NCBI GenBank assembly: GCA_964569055.1
Contig: CAZMSZ010000072.1
Coordinates: forward strand, 1 to 24,540
Direction: 5' to 3'
DNA from: JAWLGW01 sp964569055
GTDB lineage: Bacteria; Planctomycetota; J058
DNA: 24,540 nucleotides
Each line of letters opens with the position of its first letter. Within the stretch, counting starts at the first letter, position 1. Below, piece after piece: positions 1 to 7,995 of this stretch. A program made the position numbers and the translations under genes. The notes under the pieces were generated by a model. It saw nothing but the letters and a program-made list of their open reading frames with translations, ran no database searches and was not told where the DNA came from.

Positions 1-15
1 CTCCGCGGGCAGGGC

Positions 16-39
16 TACAATGGGCCCTCTCCGGAGGAG
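16..39 (+). promoter_or_regulatory. Candidate -10 box and Shine-Dalgarno of the thiolase gene
   Basis: TACAAT at 16-21 matches the sigma-70 -10 consensus at 5 of 6 positions, and GGAGGAG at 33-39 is a good ribosome site 3 nt before ATG 43. The predicted transcript would start near 28, giving a very short leader. The -35 box would lie at or beyond the window edge, so the promoter call rests on the -10 box alone. Confidence 0.4.
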
Positions 40-42
40 CCC

Positions 43-1220
43 ATGAAGCCCGCACGCCCCGTGTACCTCGCCGGCGCGGCGATCACGCCGTTCATCGGCA
101 AGTTCCACCCCGACTTCATCTGGAAGGGGCACCCCGAGCTCGGCAAGCGCGACAACCCCGGCCTCGAGGACTACGTGCGCGAGGCCGCCCTGGGCGCCCT
201 CGCCGACGCGGGGCTCGCGCCCAAGGACGTCCAGAAGGGTTACGTCGGCAACTTCGTCGGCGAGCTGTTCTGCAACCAGGGCCACCTCGGGGCGGTGCTC
301 GCCTCCGCCCACCGCGACCTTGCCGGCAAGGCGTTCACCCGGGTCGAGGGGGCCTGCGCCAGCGGCGCGCTGGGGCTCGCGGCCGGCGCCGACGCGGTGG
401 CGGCCGGCGCCGACGTGGTGCTGGTGGTGGGCGCCGAGGTCCAGAACACGCAGAACGCCAAGGTCGGGGCCGACTACCTGGCCCGGGCCGCGCACTACCG
501 CACCCAGCGCGCCATCGACCCGTTCACGTTCCCCGCCCTGTTCGCCCGCAGGACCAAGGCCTACACCGAGGCGTTCGGGATCGAGCCCGTCGACATCGCC
601 AAGGTGGTGGTGAACGCCTACGCCAACGCGGCCAAGAACGAGAAGGCCCACATGAAGGCCGTCTCCATGCCGCTCGAGCGCGCCAGCGAGCCGAGCGAGA
701 AGAACCCCACCTTCCTCGACAACGAGGAGCTGCGCCCCTACCTCAAGATCTCGGACTGCTCGCAGGTCTCCGACGGCGGGGCGGCGGTGGTGCTCGTCAG
801 CGAGGAGGGCCTGCGCCGCGCCGGCAAGACGCCGGCCGACGCCATCCGGCTGCTCGCCTACGGCCACGCCACCGGCCCGATCGAGGGGCCCGAGGACCTG
901 ACCGAGATGGAGGTCACCCGCGCGGCCGGCCAGGAGGCGTTCCGCGACGCCGGCCTCGCTCCGAGCGACGTGCAGGTGGCCGAGGTCCACGACTGCTTCG
1001 CGATCGCGCAGATCCTCGCCATGGAGGCGCTCGGCTTCGCCCCGCGCGGGCAGGCCAAGCGCGAGCTGATCGATAGCGGCGCCATGGCGATCGGCGGGCG
1101 GATCCCGGTCAACACCGGCGGCGGGCTGATGGCGTTCGGCCACCCGGTGGGGGCCACCGGCGTCAAGCAGGCGGCCGAGCTCTACCGCCAGCTCCTCGGG
1201 CGCTGCGGCGCCTACCAGGT
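43..1220 (+). CDS. Thiolase family protein (acetyl-CoA acetyltransferase / SCP-x type), 3' end lost in assembly gap
   Basis: This is a thiolase-fold enzyme, expected to make or cleave 3-ketoacyl-CoA in the cytoplasm; the SCP-x-like subgroup often acts in fatty-acid or sterol side-chain breakdown. About 392 codons are present. The nucleophile is Cys105 in EGACASG. The two histidine motifs are EVHDCFA (His316) and the GGGLMAFGHPVGATG segment (His367). The sequence stops at GRCGAYQ, which in the family is followed by 30-40 residues carrying the last glycine-rich motif, so only the C-terminal tip is missing. The ATG at 43 is supported by GGAGGAG three bases upstream. The frame stays open through the Ns into the next gene, but a 100-N run is a gap of unknown size, so this is not a real fusion. 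Substrate is not predictable. Confidence 0.92.
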
Positions 1221-1320
1221 NNNNNNNNNNNNNNNNNNNNNNNNNNNNNNNNNNNNNNNNNNNNNNNNNNNNNNNNNNNNNNNNNNNNNNNNNNNNNNNN
1301 NNNNNNNNNNNNNNNNNNNN
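1221..1320. other. Assembly gap (exactly 100 N)
   Basis: A run of exactly 100 N, the usual placeholder for a scaffold gap of unknown length. It hides the end of the thiolase gene, the start of the C25-like peptidase gene and anything between them. Confidence 0.98.
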
Positions 1321-2877
1321 GGGCCCGACTGGGTGGTCGTGATCCCCAACGCGCGCGCCGCCAAGCCCGATCTGCTGCAGGCTGCCTTGCAGCCGCTGTC
1401 CGAGCATCGACGCGCTGGGGGGCTGCGAACCGGCTCCATCATGGCTCCTGCGACGACCCCTGAGCAGCGCGAGGTGGTGCGGGGGGACCTGGCGAAGATG
1501 CGTCCCCGCTTCGTGCTCCTGGTCGGCGACGTCGACGTGCTGCCCGCGTTCGACGTCACGCACCCGGGCTCTCAGGAGGCGGTCACGACCGACCGCCCGT
1601 GGGGCGACTTCGACGACGACGGCTTCCCCGAGGCCGCCGTCGGGCGCATCCCGACCAGCGACCCCGCGCTCGTCGCGCGCGTGGTGGAGCGGATCATCAA
1701 CTACGAGACCAGCCGCGACGCCGGCCCCTGGCGGCGCGAGTGCGCGCTGGTCGCGGGCGAGGCCCGCTACTCGCCCCAGCTCGACGCGGTGATCGAGCAG
1801 CTGTTCGCGCGGGTGGTCACCGAGGAGATCGCGCCCGGCTACGCGGTCGACCTCACCTACGCCAACCCGCGCTCGCGCTACTGCTACCCGCCGGCCCGCT
1901 TCTCCGAGCGCGTCGTCGGCCGGTTCAACGAGGGCGCGCTGGTCTACGCCTACGTGGGCCACGGGGCCGAGCGCAGCGTGGACGACCTGCACCTCGTCGG
2001 CCCCGAGGGCGGCCGGCCCAAGCGCTTCCCGGTGCTCGGGGTCGAGCAGGTGGGCGGCCTGGCCGCCGACGGCCGCCCGCCGATCATGGCCGCGATCGCC
2101 TGCTGGACCGGGCGATTCGAGGCGAAGCAGCCGTGCATCGGCGAGGAGCTGCTCCTGGCCGAGGGCGGCCCCGTCGCGTTCTACGGCGCCACCCGGATCT
2201 CGCACCCCGTCCACAACGCGCTGCTCGCCAAGGCGATCGTGGGCCAGCTCCTGGCCGGCACCGGCGAGGTCCGCCTCGGCGAGGCGCTCGACCGGGCCGA
2301 GCGGATCATGGTCTCGGGCCCCCAGACGGCCACGGCCAGCGTCGACCCGATCCGGCTGCAGATCCTGACCATGGCCCGCGCGTTCCTCGGCGGCGAGGCG
2401 ATCGACGTCGAGTTCCCCCGCCACGTCGACATGTACAACCTGCTCGGCGACCCCGCCCTGGTCGTGGCGCGCCCCGAGGGCGAGGTCGCGCTCGACCTGC
2501 CCGCCCAGGCCACCGCCGGCGCGCCGCTCACCGTGCGCGGCCGCGTGGCGGCGGGGAGCGCCCGGGCGGTGACGGTCACGCTCGAGACCGAGCGCGGCAC
2601 GAGCGCCCGCCGGGACGCGCCCGCGGGCGAGACGCCGGTCGAGGCCTACGCGCGCGCCAACGACCGGGTGGTGTGGACCGAGCTCGCCTCGGTGAACGCG
2701 GCCGGCGAGTTCGAGGTCGCCCTCCCGCTGCCGCGCGCCCTCGCCGCCGGGAAGTACGTCGTGACCGCCTTCGCCCAGGGCGAGGGCGCCTGCGCCCTCG
2801 GCGCGGGCAAGGTGCAGATCGCCGCGGCGGCCGACTACGACCCGTTCGAGGAGGAGGAGGGCTGGTCGGAGGACTGA
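1321..2877 (+). CDS. Peptidase family C25 (gingipain-like) protein, 5' end lost in assembly gap
   Basis: The visible 518 residues look like a caspase-fold cysteine peptidase of the gingipain family, which are usually secreted. The first residues (DWVVVIPN) and FVLLVGDVDVLPAF form the beta-strand/acidic pattern of the C25 N-terminal half, followed by a DGFPEAAVGRIP segment. The likely catalytic dyad is the His of YAYVGHGA (codon 1960, fragment residue 214) and the Cys of AIACWTGRF (codon 2101, residue 261). GGPVAFYGATR and the YNLLGDPAL segment that closes C25 domains follow. The last 130 residues look like a beta-sandwich and end in an acidic tail. The N-terminus, with any signal peptide, is in the gap. 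No operon partner can be assigned with confidence. Family placement is from motif recall, so close relatives without proteolytic activity are possible. Confidence 0.78.
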   Translation, partial: GPDWVVVIPNARAAKPDLLQAALQPLSEHRRAGGLRTGSIMAPATTPEQREVVRGDLAKMRPRFVLLVGDVDVLPAFDVTHPGSQEAVTTDRPWGDFDDDGFPEAAVGRIPTSDPALVARVVERIINYETSRDAGPWRRECALVAGEARYSPQLDAVIEQLFARVVTEEIAPGYAVDLTYANPRSRYCYPPARFSERVVGRFNEGALVYAYVGHGAERSVDDLHLVGPEGGRPKRFPVLGVEQVGGLAADGRPPIMAAIACWTGRFEAKQPCIGEELLLAEGGPVAFYGATRISHPVHNALLAKAIVGQLLAGTGEVRLGEALDRAERIMVSGPQTATASVDPIRLQILTMARAFLGGEAIDVEFPRHVDMYNLLGDPALVVARPEGEVALDLPAQATAGAPLTVRGRVAAGSARAVTVTLETERGTSARRDAPAGETPVEAYARANDRVVWTELASVNAAGEFEVALPLPRALAAGKYVVTAFAQGEGACALGAGKVQIAAAADYDPFEEEEGWSED

Positions 2878-2967
2878 GCCCAGCCCTCCGAACGGATCCC
2901 GAATCTTTTGTCGGTCCTACCGGGTAGGCTCCGCTCCGCTGCGCGACGAGGCGCAGGGAGGAGCGGT

Positions 2968-3201
2968 ATGATCCATGGTGAGATCGAGAGGGACGTCGTG
3001 GCNNNNNNNNNNNNNNNNNNNNNNNNNNNNNNNNNNNNNNNNNNNNNNNNNNNNNNNNNNNNNNNNNNNNNNNNNNNNNNNNNNNNNNNNNNNNNNNNNN
3101 NNCCGCGCTCCTACAGCCCGGGCGACACCCTGGAGAGCCCTGCCCTCCTGCCCGGGTTCGCGCTCTCGCTCGACGAGCTCTTTCCCGTCCAGCCCGATTA
3201 A
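2968..3201 (+). CDS. Small gene interrupted by assembly gap, C-terminus resembling Uma2 (DUF820) family endonuclease
   Basis: Only 35 bases before and 99 bases after the second gap are present. The C-terminal 32 residues, with the core LESPALLPGFALSLDELF, match the recurring end of Uma2/DUF820 proteins (S-x-x-LPGF followed by L-x-x-LF), a PD-(D/E)XK-like nuclease family of mostly unknown role, abundant in cyanobacteria, planctomycetes and myxobacteria. A good ribosome site (GGAGGAG, 2957-2963) precedes ATG 2968. An ATG at 2975 in another frame would give MVRSRGTSW, and because the gap length is unknown either start could belong to this C-terminus. A typical Uma2 protein has about 190-230 residues, so roughly 450 bases would be missing if both pieces are one gene. 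The stop overlaps that of the convergent minus-strand gene. Confidence 0.5.
   Translation: MIHGEIERDVVXXXXXXXXXXXXXXXXXXXXXXXXXXXXXXXXXXPRSYSPGDTLESPALLPGFALSLDELFPVQPD
3003..3102. other. Assembly gap (exactly 100 N)
   Basis: Second run of exactly 100 N, a placeholder of unknown true length inside the Uma2-like gene. Confidence 0.98.
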
Positions 3202-4511
3202 CCCGCCCCGCTCGAGGCCACAGGCCGCGCCGCGCCGAACAGGGCGGCCTGCTCCGCCCACAGGCGGGTGACCACCGTCTCCTCCACCAGCTCCACGTCG
3301 CGGCGGCGCACCGGCTCGTCGCGCCCGAGCGGGCGCACCAGGCGCGCGCAGTGGGCGAGGCCGATCGGGAGCAGGTCCTCGGCCGCGGCGTCCGCCGCGC
3401 TCACCAGCTCGCCGTACAGGTCGAACCCGCCGATTCCGTCCAGCCTGCGGCCCGCCTCGAGGTCGCGCTTGGCGAAGCTCGCCACCTCGGCCGCGGCGGC
3501 GGCCGCGCGCGGCGCGATCACCGGCGCACCATACAGCGCGGCCTCGGCGATCGAGGGCACCGCCTCGAGCTGGCACAGCACGTGGGGGCTGAAGAACAGG
3601 TAGTAGGGGCCCTGGCCCATCTTGAGGTAGCGCAGCTCGCCTTGGATCCAGGGGTCCTCGCTGTAGCCGACCACGAACACGCCCACCGGGATCCCCAGCG
3701 TGTACTCCACCAGCCGCTCGCCTCGCCGCAGCACCCCGGCCGCGGCCAGGTCGGCCAGGAGCGTGCCCTGCGTGGTCGTGACCCCGCTCATGCCCCAGCG
3801 CGCGGGGAGCATGCCGTTGGCGTTGGCGAGCAGGCACATCTCGAACGAGAGCTTGGTCCCGTCGGCGGCGGCCACCGCGATCCAGGGCTTGATCGGGTTC
3901 TCGCGGCAGTAGGCGGCCTGCGTGTTGGGCGTGGCGTAGCGCTTCATGACGCCCTTGCAGTTCCCCGCCAGCACCGGCTCGAACCCCGCCAGCTCGGCCC
4001 ACTCGACCATGCGCTGCAGGATCCCGGGCTGGTCGCCGTCCATGTCGCTGTAGACCACCCCCGCCTGCGCGGCGCGCGCCGCGAGGAGCGGGCCCACGGT
4101 GGCCTGCGTCTCGGGGTTGGCGGCCACCACGTGCTTGCCCGCCGCGATCGCCTCGAGCGCTCGCTCCGCCCCGACCTCGAGGTCGCCCGTGGTCTCGCTG
4201 ACCACCTCGATCGAATCGAGCCGCGCCGGGAGCGAGAGGTCGGTGGTCACCACCGCCCGGCCGGCGGCGATCGCGTCGGCGGCGACGCGCTGCTGCTCGG
4301 TCCTCACGATGTCCGAGGGCGCGACCCCCGCCCGCCGCAGGGCGGCGATCGCCCGCTCGGGCGTGCGGTTGGCGACGACCGCCGCGCGCACCCCGGGCGC
4401 GCGCACGAGCTGGCGCACCACGCCCGAGCCGAAGAAGCCGCAGCCGATCACGCCCACCAGGAGCGGGCGCCCGGCGCGCTCGCGCGCCTGGAGGTCACGG
4501 GAGAGGTGCAT
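3198..4511 (-). CDS. Homoserine-dehydrogenase-like / SAF-type NAD(P)-dependent oxidoreductase
   Basis: A 437-residue cytoplasmic oxidoreductase. The N-terminus has a Rossmann dinucleotide site, VGVIGCGFFGSG, at about residues 18-29, then the VVSETTGD and GKHVVAANPET segments typical of homoserine-dehydrogenase-like NAD(P) domains. The middle carries VYSDMDGDQPG and LAGNCKGVMKRY, seen in the group of oxidoreductases often annotated as homoserine dehydrogenase or SAF-domain proteins and encoded beside sugar-nucleotide or polysaccharide genes. The C-terminal third (IPVGVFVVGY through LEAVPSIAEAALYGAP) fits the SAF-like end of these proteins. It starts 18 bases after the stop of the RmlC-type epimerase gene, with only a weak purine-rich site, so the two are probably co-transcribed and coupled. 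A role in nucleotide-sugar modification is inferred from that neighbour, not shown. True homoserine dehydrogenase activity is less likely because no threonine genes are nearby. Confidence 0.88.
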   Translation of the reverse strand: MHLSRDLQARERAGRPLLVGVIGCGFFGSGVVRQLVRAPGVRAAVVANRTPERAIAALRRAGVAPSDIVRTEQQRVAADAIAAGRAVVTTDLSLPARLDSIEVVSETTGDLEVGAERALEAIAAGKHVVAANPETQATVGPLLAARAAQAGVVYSDMDGDQPGILQRMVEWAELAGFEPVLAGNCKGVMKRYATPNTQAAYCRENPIKPWIAVAAADGTKLSFEMCLLANANGMLPARWGMSGVTTTQGTLLADLAAAGVLRRGERLVEYTLGIPVGVFVVGYSEDPWIQGELRYLKMGQGPYYLFFSPHVLCQLEAVPSIAEAALYGAPVIAPRAAAAAAEVASFAKRDLEAGRRLDGIGGFDLYGELVSAADAAAEDLLPIGLAHCARLVRPLGRDEPVRRRDVELVEETVVTRLWAEQAALFGAARPVASSGAG

Positions 4512-4529
4512 GGGTCCGCCTCGCTCGGA

Positions 4530-5060
4530 TCAGCTCGGGTAGTCGGGCCAGGCCTGGTCGCGGGCCGAGATCACCGTGGGCGGCTCGGGCCACTCGATCG
4601 CGAAGCCGGGGTCGTCCCAGCGCACGCCGCTGGCCGCCTGGGGCGCGTACGGCGCGCTGATCAGGTACAGCACGTCGACGTCGTCGCCGAGGGTCAGGAA
4701 CCCGTGCGCGCAGCCGCGCGGGACGTAGACCTGCCGCCGGTTGGCCCGCGACAGCTCCACCGCCACCCAGCGGCCGCAGGCCGGCGAGTCGGCGCGCAGG
4801 TCGAGGATCACGTCGTAGATCGCGCCCGCGGCGCACCACACCAGCTTGTCCTCGGCGTGCTCACCCCGCTGGAAGTGGAGCCCCCGCAGGGTCCCGCGCC
4901 GGCGGTTGTGCGAGCGGCTGCACTGCGGGAACCGCCCGCTCAGCCCGGCCCGGGCGAGCTCCTCCTCGCAGTGGAGCCGGGCGAAGGAGCCCCGCTCGTC
5001 GCGGTGCTCCTCGGGCTCGATCAGGTAGGCGCCAGGCACCTCGAGCGAGCGCAAGCGCAT
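4530..5060 (-). CDS. rfbC: dTDP-4-dehydrorhamnose 3,5-epimerase family protein (RmlC/RfbC-like)
   Basis: A 176-residue cupin of the RmlC family, which epimerises C3 and C5 of dTDP-4-keto-6-deoxyglucose on the way to dTDP-L-rhamnose and related deoxysugars. Family marks are present in order: DERGSF (21-26), LRGLHFQ with the catalytic-base His62, YVPRGCAHGF (112-121), the two tyrosines of LYLISAPYAP (Tyr132 and Tyr138), and Asp168 in the ARDQAWP end motif. Length is usual for the family. ATG at 5060 has a GGAGGA site 8 bases upstream. It is the first gene of a minus-strand pair with the oxidoreductase 18 bases downstream. rmlA, rmlB and rmlD are not in the window, so the exact sugar made is open; paralogues that epimerise only C3 or C5 share these motifs. 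Confidence 0.93.
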   Translation of the reverse strand: MRLRSLEVPGAYLIEPEEHRDERGSFARLHCEEELARAGLSGRFPQCSRSHNRRRGTLRGLHFQRGEHAEDKLVWCAAGAIYDVILDLRADSPACGRWVAVELSRANRRQVYVPRGCAHGFLTLGDDVDVLYLISAPYAPQAASGVRWDDPGFAIEWPEPPTVISARDQAWPDYPS

Positions 5061-5221
5061 GAGCGATCCTCCGGCGCGCGCCCGAGCACCGCCCGGGCCA
5101 GCGGTGTCACCCGCTCCGACGGGAGCCTGCGCCGGCGGCGCCGCCCGCCGAGCGCGCCATTCCGAGCAGCCGCCGCGCGAACCTGCGCGGGTCGCCTCGA
5201 TCCCGCCCCGGGGCGCCAGGG

Positions 5222-5249
5222 TTGAGGACGTTCCCGCATCGGATACCCT
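5222..5249 (+). promoter_or_regulatory. Candidate promoter of the ABC-F / dodecin / pyrophosphatase operon
   Basis: TTGAGG (5222-5227) and TACCCT (5244-5249) are 16 bases apart and match the sigma-70 boxes at 4/6 and 3/6. Transcription would start near 5256, inside a perfect 14-bp palindrome, leaving a leader of about 44 bases. The match is weak; in this base composition it is a candidate only. Confidence 0.3.
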
Positions 5250-5251
5250 GA

Positions 5252-5265
5252 CGCCTGCGCAGGCG
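5252..5265. promoter_or_regulatory. Perfect 14-bp palindrome at the predicted transcription start
   Basis: CGCCTGCGCAGGCG reads the same on both strands. It lies in the 239-bp divergent region between the RmlC gene and the ABC-F gene, directly after the candidate -10 box. It could be an operator for a dimeric regulator; nothing else in the region supports this. Apart from this site and the candidate promoter, 5061-5299 shows no clear feature. Confidence 0.3.
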
Positions 5266-5299
5266 CTGTTTCGCGCCGGGCGGGGGAGCGTACGCGTCC

Positions 5300-7012
<1,713 letters not shown>

Positions 7013-7022
7013 TCCGCACCGC

Positions 7023-7030
7023 AGGAGGTG
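7023..7030 (+). promoter_or_regulatory. Full-length Shine-Dalgarno before dodecin
   Basis: AGGAGGTG is fully complementary to the 16S rRNA 3' tail and lies 4 bases before ATG 7035, the strongest ribosome site in the window. It fixes the start of this short gene and suggests high expression of dodecin relative to its neighbours. Confidence 0.75.
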
Positions 7031-7034
7031 CCCC

Positions 7035-7238
7035 ATGGCCGTCGCCCGCGTGACCGAGATCGTGGCCTCGTCGAACCAGAGCTTCCAGGACGCCGTGCAG
7101 CAGGGCGTCGAGCGCGCCGCCCGCACCCTGCGCGGCATGACCGGGCTCAAGGTGCTCGAGCAGAAGGCCAAGATCGTGGACGGACGGATCACCGAGTACC
7201 GGGTCCACCTCTCGATCACCTTCGTCCTCGACGAGTAG
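7035..7238 (+). CDS. Dodecin family protein (flavin-binding/storage small protein)
   Basis: A 67-residue protein with the complete dodecin pattern: beta strand (ARVTEIVASS), one helix (SFQDAVQQGVERAARTLRG), then two strands with ITEYRVHLSITFVLDE. Dodecins form hollow dodecamers that bind flavins, flavin breakdown products or coenzyme A and are thought to buffer or store them in the cytoplasm. In the best studied members a tryptophan stacks on the isoalloxazine ring; this protein has no tryptophan anywhere and reads GMTGLKVLEQ in that region, so classic flavin stacking may be absent. It lies between the ABC-F gene (22 bases upstream) and the pyrophosphatase gene (3 bases downstream). Confidence 0.92.
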   Translation: MAVARVTEIVASSNQSFQDAVQQGVERAARTLRGMTGLKVLEQKAKIVDGRITEYRVHLSITFVLDE

Positions 7239-7241
7239 CCC

Positions 7242-7856
7242 ATGACCGGCTTCTTCCGCTGGCGGCCCCATCCCTGGCACGGGATCTCGCCCGGGCCCGA
7301 CGTCCCGCGCGTCGTGCACGCCTACATCGAGATCACCCCGTTCGACGCCATGAAGTACGAGGTCGACAAGGAGACCGGCTACCTGCGCGTCGACCGCCCG
7401 CAGCGCTACTCCTCCCAGCCGCCGACGCTGTACGGGTTCATCCCCCAGACCTACTGCGGGGAGCGCGTGCGCGCGCTCACGCCGGGCGCCGAGCGCGGCG
7501 ACGGCGACCCCATGGACATCTGCGTGCTGAGCGAGCGCCCGATCTCGCGCGCCGAGGTGCTCCTCAACGCGCGCGTGGTCGGCGGCATGCGGATCGTCGA
7601 CCACGGCGAGGCCGACGACAAGATCGTGGCCGTGCTCGAGAACGACGACGTGTTCGGCGGCGCCCGCGCGCTCGAGGACCTGCCGGGCGCCACGGTCGAG
7701 CGCCTGCGCCACTACTTCACGACGTACAAGCAGAAGCCCGGGGCGGACACGCCGACGATCCAGTGGGCCGGCAGCTACGGCGCCGAGGACGCGCAGCGCG
7801 TGATCGAGGCCGCCCTCGAGGACTACGCCGAGACGTTCGCCCGGGTCAGCCCGTAG
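7242..7856 (+). CDS. ppa: Inorganic pyrophosphatase, class I (soluble)
   Basis: A 204-residue cytoplasmic enzyme hydrolysing pyrophosphate to two phosphates, which pulls forward polymer synthesis and nucleotide-sugar formation. Class I marks are clear: KYEVDKETGYLRVDR (38-52), YGFIPQTYCGERV, the metal-binding motif GDGDPMD with Asp87, Asp89 and Asp92, and DDKIVAV with Asp125, Asp126 and Lys127. Only three bases separate ATG 7242 from the dodecin stop and there is no clear Shine-Dalgarno, so translation is probably coupled to dodecin. Length is within the range of the bacterial/eukaryote-like class I enzymes. Confidence 0.95.
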   Translation: MTGFFRWRPHPWHGISPGPDVPRVVHAYIEITPFDAMKYEVDKETGYLRVDRPQRYSSQPPTLYGFIPQTYCGERVRALTPGAERGDGDPMDICVLSERPISRAEVLLNARVVGGMRIVDHGEADDKIVAVLENDDVFGGARALEDLPGATVERLRHYFTTYKQKPGADTPTIQWAGSYGAEDAQRVIEAALEDYAETFARVSP

Positions 7857-7995
7857 CGCCGCGAGCGCCGCGCCCACGGACCTCCTCGCGAGCCTTTCAG
7901 GCAGCGCTGTCGTGAGCCGGGGCTGAGCCGATCGGGCTTCGAAGGCACGCCGCCACGGCGCTTCGGTCGGGCACGGGGGCTGCGCCCCGCCCGCC

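Noticed and set aside
2916..2928. Intrinsic terminator after the C25-like peptidase gene
   Set aside because: The CCTAC/GTAGG hairpin has only five base pairs and the nearby T-run precedes it instead of following it.
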